Of a DNA stretch of 64,000 nt, positions 35,859 through 43,921 are shown piece after piece. The notes below the pieces were generated by a model that saw nothing but the letters and a program-made list of their open reading frames with translations, was not told where the DNA came from and ran no database searches. A program made the translations under genes and the position numbers. Every line of letters begins with the position of its first letter. Position 1 is the first letter of the stretch. This DNA is from CBDFKY01 sp965248995. GTDB lineage: Bacteria; Pseudomonadota; Alphaproteobacteria; Rickettsiales; UBA998. The DNA lies in assembly GCA_965248995.1 (NCBI GenBank), contig CBDFKY010000016.1, positions 1 to 64,000 on the forward strand, in the 5' to 3' direction.

Positions 35859-36710
35859 ATGAATCGCAGACCGATGCACAACAACAATAACAACCGCCCG
35901 AACAATAACGGTGGCGGTAATAACGGCGGGGGTAATAACCATCGTTTTCGCCGGAACGGCAATAATCAGCGCGGCCGTCCGGGCGGCGGACTGGACTATG
36001 AGCAGGAAGGAGATTTCGTTTCTCCCCAGCAGCGCCGGCACGCACAGAACCAGCAGGCGAAATATCAGGATCTGGCGCGCAATGCCCGTCAGTCCGGCGA
36101 CCGGGTCGAGACGGAATATTATCTCCAGCATGTGGAGCATTACACCCGCGTCATTCACCTCTCCGACGCCCAGCAGCGTGAGAAGGATGAAGTGCGCGGC
36201 GCCTCCCACTCCCGGCATAACCCCCGTGACGATGCGGAAGAAAACGCACATGGTACGACAGGTGAATCCGCTGCGGAAGAACACTCGGCTCCGGTGCGCC
36301 AGCATTATCAGCAACCGCGCCAGCATCCTGCAGGCCGGAATGACCATTATGAACAGCGTCCTGCCCGCACGCATGAGCGCCGACCGGAAAGCGGCGCTTC
36401 AACCGATGAGGCGCATGAAACTTCTTCCGAGTCTTCTCATCAGGAAGGAAACGAACAGCGCCGCCGCCTGCGTCCATTTCGCCAGCCACGGGAACCGTTT
36501 GCGGAACGCTCGGCTCCCAGAGAGGATCTTTTCACCGAATCAGCGCCTTCCGACAGAGAAAATGCGGCTGTGCCTATTGCTGGTGATGCCCAGGAAACTG
36601 CTCCTGCCCGCAGAGGAAGACCGCGCAAAGCTCTTAAGCCGGAGAGCGGCGAAGGAACGGAAAATCATGGGATGACCCTCGCCGGTGTATTGCCCAAAGC
36701 CGATTTTTAG
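35859..36710 (+). CDS. DUF4167 domain protein
   Basis: 283 residues. The N-terminus is an Asn/Gly/Arg-rich low-complexity stretch (MNRRPMHNNNNNRPNNNGGG and on), followed by the DUF4167 core with QAKYQDLARNARQSGDRVETEYYLQHVEHY. The rest is a long Glu/Arg/His-rich disordered tail. The family is confined largely to alphaproteobacteria and sits downstream of prmC; composition suggests RNA binding, which is inference. Confidence 0.85.
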   Translation: MNRRPMHNNNNNRPNNNGGGNNGGGNNHRFRRNGNNQRGRPGGGLDYEQEGDFVSPQQRRHAQNQQAKYQDLARNARQSGDRVETEYYLQHVEHYTRVIHLSDAQQREKDEVRGASHSRHNPRDDAEENAHGTTGESAAEEHSAPVRQHYQQPRQHPAGRNDHYEQRPARTHERRPESGASTDEAHETSSESSHQEGNEQRRRLRPFRQPREPFAERSAPREDLFTESAPSDRENAAVPIAGDAQETAPARRGRPRKALKPESGEGTENHGMTLAGVLPKADF

Positions 36711-36716
36711 CGCTTG

Positions 36717-37517
36717 ATGAAAAAGGATGCAGCCTCTTCGCGTATCGTCACGTGGAACGTCAATTCCGTCCGCAGCCGCTTGCAGCATCTTGTGTCGTTC
36801 CTGCGGGAATATACCCCCGAGATCGTGCTTTTACAGGAGCTTAAACTGGAAGAAAGCCAGTTTCCTTATGAAGCCATTGAAGAATGCGGCTATAACTGCG
36901 CGGTATACGGCCAGAAAACTTACAACGGCGTGGCGATTTTAAGCCGCAGTTCGCTGGAGGACGTCCGGCAGGGATTATACGCCGAAGACGAGCAGGCGCG
37001 CTATATCGAAGCGGTGACGAACATAGCCGGTCAGATGGTGCGCGTCGCCTCCGTTTATGTTCCGAACGGTCAGGAAGTCGGGTCGGATAAATTCGTTTAC
37101 AAATTACGTTTTCTTGAAGAACTGCACCGTTACGTTTCTTCGCTGCTGGCGTATAATGAAGTGCTGGTGCTGGGAGGGGATTACAATGTTGCCCCCACGC
37201 CGCAGGACGTATGGGATGCAAAGGCGCTGGAAGGCACGGTATGCTATCACCCGGAAGAACGCAGACGTCTCCATGCGCTGTTGCACTCGGGCGTATATGA
37301 CGCCTACCGCAGCCTGCATCCGCAAGGTGAGGCGGCGTCGTGGTGGGATTACCGGGGCGGTGCGTTCGATCGGGGACAGGGGTTGCGCATCGACCATCTG
37401 TTACTCTCCGCCGAAGCGGTGGATTGTCTGGTGGAGTGTGAGATCGTAATGTCCGAGCGTGCGAAAGAAAAACCTTCGGACCATGCGCCGGTCATGGCCA
37501 GCTTCGCGTTTACTTAA
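36717..37517 (+). CDS. xth: Exodeoxyribonuclease III (AP endonuclease)
   Basis: Base-excision repair nuclease of the EEP superfamily, 266 residues. Catalytic marks: VTWNVNSVRSRL, LLQELKLEESQFP with the metal-binding Glu, VYVPNG, GGDYNVAPTPQDVWD and the terminal SDHAPVMASF. A TTG one codon upstream opens the frame; I use the ATG. Only six bases separate it from the DUF4167 gene. Its end overlaps the convergent hypothetical gene by eight bases. Confidence 0.95.
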   Translation: MKKDAASSRIVTWNVNSVRSRLQHLVSFLREYTPEIVLLQELKLEESQFPYEAIEECGYNCAVYGQKTYNGVAILSRSSLEDVRQGLYAEDEQARYIEAVTNIAGQMVRVASVYVPNGQEVGSDKFVYKLRFLEELHRYVSSLLAYNEVLVLGGDYNVAPTPQDVWDAKALEGTVCYHPEERRRLHALLHSGVYDAYRSLHPQGEAASWWDYRGGAFDRGQGLRIDHLLLSAEAVDCLVECEIVMSERAKEKPSDHAPVMASFAFT

Positions 37518-37911
37518 GCTTGCCTAACGCCGCGAACATGCCAAGATCCATTCGTTCGAACGGCTCTGTGTCGGGTGTGCTTAATTCCGCCAGTAAAGTC
37601 TCCGCAGTATCCTCATATCCCTGCAGGGAAGGCTTCACCTCAGCACCTGACGCATGGATCACATCGCGTTCCAGAATATGAGAATAGGCGAATTTAAGGT
37701 TTATCAATCGGGCGATATCGGGGCGGTCGGCCAGCTGATATGCATGGGAAGCGTTCTGGGCGATCACGTCCTGGTAGGTGTCGTCCGAAAAGAAAACCCG
37801 GTAGGTGCCGGAAGGAATTTCGGGAAAGCGGTACTGGCGGATCGCAATCTCCCCGATAGCACGTTCTTCGGCAACTTCCAGATCATCCAGGCTTACAGAT
37901 ACGCTTTCCAC
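37510..37911 (-). CDS. Hypothetical protein, 133 residues
   Basis: No family recognised. Acidic, soluble, with a beta-rich centre (GTYRVFFSDDTYQDVIAQNASHAY split) and a helical end. Its start lies inside the 3' end of the upstream gene (19-base overlap), which indicates a joint transcript and possibly a joint function. It overlaps the end of xth on the other strand by eight bases. Confidence 0.65.
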   Translation of the reverse strand: MESVSVSLDDLEVAEERAIGEIAIRQYRFPEIPSGTYRVFFSDDTYQDVIAQNASHAYQLADRPDIARLINLKFAYSHILERDVIHASGAEVKPSLQGYEDTAETLLAELSTPDTEPFERMDLGMFAALGKLK

Positions 37912-38369
37912 CGCATCCCCCCGATAATGAATTCCACTTCCGTGTTCCCGTCATTGCCGAGCGGCAGCATCAGGGAGCGATATTTGACATGCAGGCCTTT
38001 AGTATTCGTGAACTCATCCTCCTGCTCGACCGGCAGACCCGTCGTCGTCACTTCTTCGAATTTATGCAGCAGGGACATGCTGGAGGGAAATACCAGCCGC
38101 TCACAAATCTCACGGGCGTTCAAATCGTCCCCGTATGCGGCGATCAGGTCACTGCCCAGATAAATATAGGCGAACCGGCTATGTTGCGTCTCGTCACGCT
38201 TCACCAGGAAACAGGATTTCCAGATGGGTTCGATGAGCGCGAAATCGATTTCCTTTTCACTGGGATAAGGGCGGTTGCCGCGTAATTCGTTCCAATAGCT
38301 GCGCAGGCGCTCGTTGATCCGTTGCGAGGCACCCCCCATGTCCACAGCGAGTTTCGTGTTTTCCTTCAT
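37893..38369 (-). CDS. PAS-like domain protein (alphaproteobacterial PAS_5 type)
   Basis: 158 residues. The order of motifs, RLRSYWNELRGNRPYPSEKEIDF, then IWKSCFLVKR, FAYIYLGSDLIAAYGDDLNAREICERL and SLMLPLGNDGNTEVEFIIGGM, matches the small stand-alone PAS-type proteins (PF07310-like) common in alphaproteobacteria. No output domain. Function unknown. It overlaps the downstream gene by 19 bases and lies 15 bases downstream of folC. Confidence 0.72.
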   Translation of the reverse strand: MKENTKLAVDMGGASQRINERLRSYWNELRGNRPYPSEKEIDFALIEPIWKSCFLVKRDETQHSRFAYIYLGSDLIAAYGDDLNAREICERLVFPSSMSLLHKFEEVTTTGLPVEQEDEFTNTKGLHVKYRSLMLPLGNDGNTEVEFIIGGMRWKAYL

Positions 38370-38384
38370 TCCCGCTCATCCCTC

Positions 38385-39656
38385 TTATGCGTTGGTGAAT
38401 AGCGAAAGCGCTTCCCCTACCAGATACAACGATCCTGTCACCAGTATAATCGCTGATTCAGGGTTTGTCACGGTCAGAAACGCCAACGCCTCGCCCAGAC
38501 CGGCATGCGCCCTACCGTCATATTGCAATACTTTCACAATGCCTGCGAGTTCCAAAGCCGGGACGGCCTTAGGATCTCCTTTCATTTTCACACAGTGCAG
38601 GCTTGCGGCATGGGGAAGGAGGAGGCGAAGCGCGCCGGAGACATCCTTATCCTGGTGCATTCCAAAAATAATATGCACGGGAAGGGATTGCCCGCTTATC
38701 CACTGGTTCAGCATGGCGGCGGCGGAGGGATTATGCCCACCGTCCAGGAACACGGCGTGATGGGTGAGAGGCGTGCGGATACGTTGCAGCCTTCCCGGCC
38801 ACGCTGCCGTCGCTACTCCCCCCTTCACGGCTTCCGGCGTCAGAATGCCCAGACGATCTACGCAGGCGATAGCCGTAGCGGCGTTGCCGTATTGATGCGC
38901 GCCGCTCAACGCAGGGGGAGGCGTGGTAATGCTCAAGCTGTGCGACTGATAATGCAGGGAGCCGTCCGCTGTCATACGGTATTCCCAATCCTGCCCCAGC
39001 ATATGAACCGGCGCGTCGATTTCTTTCGCATGGTTCAGCATCACGTCGCGGGCCTCGGCAACCTGGTGGCCGATGATGCAGGGGGTCCCGGCCTTCATGA
39101 TGCAGGCTTTTTCATAGGCGATCTTCGCGACCGTATCGCCGAGAAAATCCTGATGATCCAGGGAGACGGGCATCATGATCGTAGCGATGGGATGATCTAT
39201 CACGTTCGTGGCATCCAGCCGTCCGCCCATCCCTACTTCCAGCAAGGTATAGTCTGCCGGATGTCCTGCAAACAGTCGGAAGGCCAGAGCGGTGGCGGCC
39301 TCGAAATAGGTGAGGGGGTAAGCCTGCAATTCAGGCACCAGCCGTTCCAGCGCTCCCAGCAATGCCTCGTCCGTTATCTGCCGGTTGGTCAGAATATAGC
39401 GTTCATGAAACGAAACCAGATGAGGAGAAGTATAACGATGCGCGCTTTGCCCCGCCGCTTGAATCATGGCATGCAGGAAAGCCAGTACGGACCCTTTGCC
39501 GTTGGTGCCCGCCACGTGGATTGCGGGGGGAATACGCTGCTGCGGATTGTCGCTAAGCCGCAAAAATTCCCGCATCCTTTCCAGTTTCAGTTCAACCGCC
39601 GGGAAAGGATGGTGATGTTCTAGGGTATGCAGAAGGGTGAGGAGGCGTGAATGCAT
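38385..39656 (-). CDS. folC: Folylpolyglutamate/dihydrofolate synthase
   Basis: Adds glutamates to folates and, in most bacteria, makes dihydrofolate from dihydropteroate. 423 residues. Mur-ligase-like ATP loop HVAGTNGKGSVLAF, then TSPHLVSFHERY, LLEVGMGGRLDATNVI and the C-terminal HIIFGMHQDKDV. accD, often adjacent, is not present. Confidence 0.94.
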   Translation of the reverse strand: MHSRLLTLLHTLEHHHPFPAVELKLERMREFLRLSDNPQQRIPPAIHVAGTNGKGSVLAFLHAMIQAAGQSAHRYTSPHLVSFHERYILTNRQITDEALLGALERLVPELQAYPLTYFEAATALAFRLFAGHPADYTLLEVGMGGRLDATNVIDHPIATIMMPVSLDHQDFLGDTVAKIAYEKACIMKAGTPCIIGHQVAEARDVMLNHAKEIDAPVHMLGQDWEYRMTADGSLHYQSHSLSITTPPPALSGAHQYGNAATAIACVDRLGILTPEAVKGGVATAAWPGRLQRIRTPLTHHAVFLDGGHNPSAAAMLNQWISGQSLPVHIIFGMHQDKDVSGALRLLLPHAASLHCVKMKGDPKAVPALELAGIVKVLQYDGRAHAGLGEALAFLTVTNPESAIILVTGSLYLVGEALSLFTNA

Positions 39657-39668
39657 CGCCTCAGTATG

Positions 39669-39993
39669 TCAGCCGAGAAACTTTATCGCAATAAGCATCC
39701 CGCCCGGTGCCATGATCATACCGCCGAGACGAATGGTCATGCGAAGCTCGCTTTCTCTTATTTTTTGCTCCAAGGTCCGAATGTCGGATTTTACTTCCTT
39801 ATGTAATGACTGCATATCCGCTTTCAGTTCCGATTTAAACAGGTCTATTTCACTTTTAGTAGCGGCCCGTTCCATGGAATGGTTACGCTTCGCGCACCAC
39901 GTCAACGATCATTTCCGCCTGTTCTTCAGGTTAGACCCTTATCTTTCAGACGCTTTACTAGCAGATGGGTGTCGAAAGTAATGGCGTTAATGG
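39669..39993 (-). pseudogene. Decayed DUF1640-like coiled-coil gene with at least three frameshifts
   Basis: Only the last 78 codons (39905-39669) form an ORF: ERAATKSEIDLFKSELKADM and KSDIRTLEQKIRESELRMTIRLGG, a coiled coil followed by a hydrophobic C-terminal helix. Upstream the expected N-terminus is readable in pieces: NAITFDTHLL, then after one extra base VKRLKDKGLT, then after another EEQAEMIVDVVREA, then a third into NHSMERAATKSE. No ATG remains in front of NAITF. The family (small coiled-coil membrane proteins) normally starts in just this way. A 144-bp hairpin element lies about 11 bases upstream. Confidence 0.75.
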
Positions 39994-40003
39994 TAAAATG
40001 TTA

Positions 40004-40147
40004 GAACCAGTCACGTAAACCTTTTTAGGCTAGCGAAAATGGTTGATTTGCGAGACTCGAAGCGCAGTGTACTTAAGGTACATGAGCATCGAATCGCAGT
40101 AAATTGACCGTTTGCAGCTGCATAAAAGGGTTTACGTGACTGGTTCT
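40004..40147. repeat. 144-bp imperfect palindrome (MITE-like hairpin)
   Basis: The ends AGAACCAGTCACGTAAACC and GGTTTACGTGACTGGTTCT are perfect 19-bp inverted repeats. The whole interior continues to pair imperfectly down to a centre at TGTACTTAAGGTACA. No ORF. It stands between the decayed coiled-coil gene and the end of hemA. The structure fits a non-autonomous mobile element or an intergenic hairpin repeat. Its ends are unlike those of the IS630 element in this window. Confidence 0.85.
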
Positions 40148-40216
40148 TAAACTGTTTATTTTGTTTAGTATATCAGCAAGTGATATGCATTGTAAGGACC
40201 CAGGTTTTCCTGCCTC

Positions 40217-41464
40217 TTATCCTAACTGTGCAAAAATCTGCGTCAATGCAGAAACCAGTTCATCCATCATAAGCTCGGTATGCAGGGGAGAAGGAGTCAG
40301 GCGCAGACGTTCCGTACCACGCGGAACGGTCGGGTAATTGATCGGCTGTGCATAAATGTCGTATTCATCACGCAGGAGATCCGACACCATTTTACAACGT
40401 ACCGCGTCGCCGATCATCACCGGTACGATATGGGTGGACGTATGCAGGTAAGGCAGGTCGGCAGCCGCCAGTTTTTCTTTGAGCAGGCATGCGGCCGCCT
40501 GATGCGCTTCCCGCAATTCGTGATGTTCCATCAAATGACGGATGGAGGCATTCGCTCCGGCCGCCTGTGCCGGCGGCATGGCGGTGGTGAAGATGAATCC
40601 CGGAGCATAGGAACGGATGGTGTCGACGATCGGCCCGGATGCAGCGATATAGCCGCCCATCACCCCGAACGCTTTGCCGAGCGTGCCCTGAACGATATCG
40701 ACACGGTGCATCAGCCCTTCGCGTTCCGCGACGCCTGCGCCGCGCCTGCCGTACATACCGACCGCATGGACCTCGTCGAGGTAGGTCAGCGCGTTGAATT
40801 CTTCCGCCAGATCGCAGACGGTGGCGATATCGCCGATGTCGCCGTCCATCGAATACACGGATTCGAACGCGATGAGCTTGGGGCGCGTTCGCTCCGTTTC
40901 GCCGAGCAGCTGGCGCAGGTGATGCATATCGTTATGGCGGAAGATGCGCTTCTCCGCTCCGCTGTGACGCACGCCCTGAATCATCGAGGCATGGTTGCAG
41001 GCGTCGGAAAAAATGACGCAGTCCTTAAATAATCCGCCGAGGGTGGAAAGCGTGGTTTCATTGGCGACGTAGCCGGAGGAAAATACGAGGGCCGCTTCCT
41101 TGCCATGCAGTTCGGCGAGCGTCTCTTCCAGCGTGGCGATGGCCGCGTGGGTTCCCGAAATATTGCGGGTCCCTCCCGCACCGGCTCCCATGTTCGTAAT
41201 CGCGTCGTGCATCGCTTCCAGTACCACCGGATGCTGGCCCATACCCAGATAATCATTACCGCACCAGATGGTGATATCCCGCCCGGCCTGATGACTGAAA
41301 GCGCGCGGAAAATTTCCGGAAATACGTGCCAACCGGTTGAATTCACGATATCTTCCCTCATCATGAAGCTTGTCGATCGCTGCGGTGAAAGCGGCGTGAT
41401 AATCAATCGACGGAGAGACGGGACGAGTATCGGCGACCAGTGCGAGCGAAGCGGCGGATTTCAT
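40217..41464 (-). CDS. hemA: 5-aminolevulinate synthase
   Basis: First step of heme synthesis by the C4 route: glycine plus succinyl-CoA, PLP-dependent. About 415 residues from the ATG at 41464 (MKSAASLAL); the frame opens at 41548. Marks: WCGNDYLGMGQHP, GAGAGGTRNISGTH, VFSSGYVANE, YLDEVHAVGMYG, and the PLP lysine in GTLGKAFGVMGG. This enzyme is a good alphaproteobacterial indicator. The gene is divergent from cvpA. Confidence 0.96.
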   Translation of the reverse strand: MKSAASLALVADTRPVSPSIDYHAAFTAAIDKLHDEGRYREFNRLARISGNFPRAFSHQAGRDITIWCGNDYLGMGQHPVVLEAMHDAITNMGAGAGGTRNISGTHAAIATLEETLAELHGKEAALVFSSGYVANETTLSTLGGLFKDCVIFSDACNHASMIQGVRHSGAEKRIFRHNDMHHLRQLLGETERTRPKLIAFESVYSMDGDIGDIATVCDLAEEFNALTYLDEVHAVGMYGRRGAGVAEREGLMHRVDIVQGTLGKAFGVMGGYIAASGPIVDTIRSYAPGFIFTTAMPPAQAAGANASIRHLMEHHELREAHQAAACLLKEKLAAADLPYLHTSTHIVPVMIGDAVRCKMVSDLLRDEYDIYAQPINYPTVPRGTERLRLTPSPLHTELMMDELVSALTQIFAQLG

Positions 41465-41578
41465 GCATCCGCTTATAACAAAGTTTCCATTGCAGGGGTA
41501 TTGTTTTTTTAGAAAAAACCCGTTAAGAGAAAACCCGTTCCGTTGCATCGTTCAAAAGCCGCACTATATCATTCCATC

Positions 41579-42292
41579 ATGGTCGACGCCCAATTCAATC
41601 TGAACCTTTTCGATGTCGCCGTCTGCCTGGTGATGTTTTTCTCCGCCATGATCTCGCTTTACCGCGGGTTCATCGGGGAATTTCTGTCGCTGGTGACCTG
41701 GTTCGGCGCCGGCATGTTCACGCTGGCCATGGCGGACAGATCCACGGCGTTCATGAAGCATTACATGACCAGCGGGCTCGGCGCAGCGGTGGTAGGGATC
41801 ATGGGAACTTATTTTCTTACTATTCTCATCTTTGGCATGGTGAGCAGGATCCTGCTGCGCTATGTGAAAGACGGCGCGGATGTCGGCTGGCCCGACCATA
41901 TGCTGGGGCTGGTGTTTGGGCTGCTCAAAGGCGGCATGGTGGTGGTGCTCGGCTTTATCCTGATGACGCTGGTGTTCAAGCAGCAGGGATATCCCGAATG
42001 GGTGCAGACGGCGCGTACCCTGCCGCTGGTGCAGCAGGTGACCCTTAAAGTCGTCCATATGATGCCGGAATATCTGGGTTCCATTTCGTCCCTCGGCGAA
42101 CAGCCGCCTAAAGACGGCGAACCGGTACCCACGCCGCAGGAAATCGACCAGACCATCACGCATGACATCGAATCCATGCCGCCCAAGCAGACCGTCAACG
42201 GGCCGGTGGATGCGAACGCCCCGGCCAAGCCGGGCGCATTGGAACAATTGATCCAGGACGTGACCAAAGACCGTGAACAACCACAGGAGTAG
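41579..42292 (+). CDS. cvpA: CvpA family membrane protein
   Basis: Inner-membrane protein of the colicin-V-production family, 237 residues from the ATG at 41579 (MVDAQFNLNLFD). Four hydrophobic segments in the first 150 residues with the family features LYRGFIGEFLSLVTWFGA and GLVFGLLKGGMVVVLGF. A proline-rich cytoplasmic tail follows. It sits ten bases before purF, the same cvpA-purF pair as in E. coli, where they are co-transcribed. Confidence 0.93.
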   Translation: MVDAQFNLNLFDVAVCLVMFFSAMISLYRGFIGEFLSLVTWFGAGMFTLAMADRSTAFMKHYMTSGLGAAVVGIMGTYFLTILIFGMVSRILLRYVKDGADVGWPDHMLGLVFGLLKGGMVVVLGFILMTLVFKQQGYPEWVQTARTLPLVQQVTLKVVHMMPEYLGSISSLGEQPPKDGEPVPTPQEIDQTITHDIESMPPKQTVNGPVDANAPAKPGALEQLIQDVTKDREQPQE

Positions 42293-42301
42293 CCACCCAT
42301 C

Positions 42302-43765
42302 ATGATGCCGTATTCGACGCTGGACGATCATTTCCATGAAGAGTGCGGGGTGTTCGGGCTGTACGGCATGGAAGACGCGGCAGCGCACGTGGCGCTCGGC
42401 CTGCATGCGCTCCAGCACCGGGGGCAGGAGGCGGCGGGGATCGTTTCCAACGATGCGGGACAGTTTTATACGCATCGGGCGCTGGGGCTGGTCGGGGATA
42501 ATTTCAACCGTCCCACCGTTATCAAGAAACTGAAGGGAGCTTCCGCGATCGGCCACAACCGGTATTCCACCAGCGGCGCGCCGATGTTGCGCAATGTCCA
42601 GCCTTTCTATGCGGAATATCATTTCGGCGGGGTGGCGCTGGCCCATAACGGCAATCTGACCAATGCCTACAAGCTGCGGGAAATGCTCAAAAACCGCGGG
42701 TGCCTGTTTCAATCCACTTCCGATACGGAAGTCATCATGCACCTTATCGCCATCAGCCATGAGGTGAGCGTGGAAGCGCGGCTGATCGATGCGCTGGCTC
42801 AGGTCGAGGGCGCCTATTCGCTGGTAGTCCTGAGCGATCACGGCCTGATCGGCGTGCGTGATCCCCATGGCGTGCGGCCGCTGGTGCTGGGCAAGCTGGA
42901 AGGGGTGCATGTGCTCGCTTCCGAGACATGCGCGCTTGATATCATCGGTGCCGAATACATCCGGGATATCGAAGCGGGAGAGATGGTCATCATTTCTGAG
43001 ACCGGCCTTCGGTCGCTTTATCCTTTCAAGAAAGTTTCCAGCAAATTCTGCATCTTCGAATATGTCTATTTCGCACGCCCAGACAGTACCAGCGAGGGCC
43101 TGAACACCTATGCGGTACGCAAGGCCATTGGCCATGAACTGGCACGGGAAAAGCCGGTCGAGGCCGATATCGTCATTCCCGTGCCGGATTCCGGCGTCCC
43201 GGCCGCGCTGGGCTATGCGGAGGAAGCCGGAATCGCGTTCGAACTCGGCATCATACGCAATCACTATGTCGGGCGGACCTTTATCGAGCCTACCGACAAG
43301 ATCCGCCATCTCGGCGTCAAGCTGAAGCACAACGCCAACGCGGCCAGTATCCGCGGCAAGCGCGTCGTACTGGTGGATGACAGTATCGTGCGGGGGACCA
43401 CTTCACGTAAAATCGTGGCGATGGTGAGGGCCGCCGGGGCGACGGCGGTGCATATGCGCATCGCCAGTCCGCCTTCCACCCATTCCTGCTTTTACGGGGT
43501 GGATACGCCGGAGCGGGACCAGCTGCTGGCGTCGCATATGAACGTAGCGGAGATGGCCGCCTACATCGAAGCGGACAGCCTGGGATTTCTATCCATTGAT
43601 GGACTTTACCGCGCCGTCGGAGAAGGCAGTGGTCGAAATGAGGCCAACCCGCAATATTGCGACGCCTGTTTCACCGGACAATATGCCATCCCGCTGACCG
43701 ACCGCAGCGAAGGATTCGCTTCCGGCAAAGGCCATGCGATCGAAGCGAAAGGCGGCAGGCGCTGA
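42302..43765 (+). CDS. purF: Amidophosphoribosyltransferase
   Basis: First committed step of purine synthesis. 487 residues. The N-terminal nucleophile is Cys15 in HEECGVFGLYG, exposed after removal of a short propeptide. The glutaminase domain has QHRGQEAAG and HNRYSTSG; the PRPP domain has the signature VVLVDDSIVRGTTSRKIV. Downstream of cvpA in one operon. Confidence 0.97.
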   Translation: MMPYSTLDDHFHEECGVFGLYGMEDAAAHVALGLHALQHRGQEAAGIVSNDAGQFYTHRALGLVGDNFNRPTVIKKLKGASAIGHNRYSTSGAPMLRNVQPFYAEYHFGGVALAHNGNLTNAYKLREMLKNRGCLFQSTSDTEVIMHLIAISHEVSVEARLIDALAQVEGAYSLVVLSDHGLIGVRDPHGVRPLVLGKLEGVHVLASETCALDIIGAEYIRDIEAGEMVIISETGLRSLYPFKKVSSKFCIFEYVYFARPDSTSEGLNTYAVRKAIGHELAREKPVEADIVIPVPDSGVPAALGYAEEAGIAFELGIIRNHYVGRTFIEPTDKIRHLGVKLKHNANAASIRGKRVVLVDDSIVRGTTSRKIVAMVRAAGATAVHMRIASPPSTHSCFYGVDTPERDQLLASHMNVAEMAAYIEADSLGFLSIDGLYRAVGEGSGRNEANPQYCDACFTGQYAIPLTDRSEGFASGKGHAIEAKGGRR

Positions 43766-43921
43766 GTATGTTTCGTCATTTCCGTGGGTACTCCGGCGCT
43801 TCCGGTTACCGTTACGAAAAATGTTCCATTTTTCCCGGAACGACATTATGGTTTTTTTATTAAACGTTCTTTAGTCAGACCTGTCATACAGTCATACCGA
43901 AATTATTTTACAGGACATTCC

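Noticed and set aside
43823..43858. Terminator behind purF (GTTCC/GGAAC followed by seven T)
   Set aside because: The stem has only five pairs and the T run lies ten bases away, too far for a typical intrinsic terminator.
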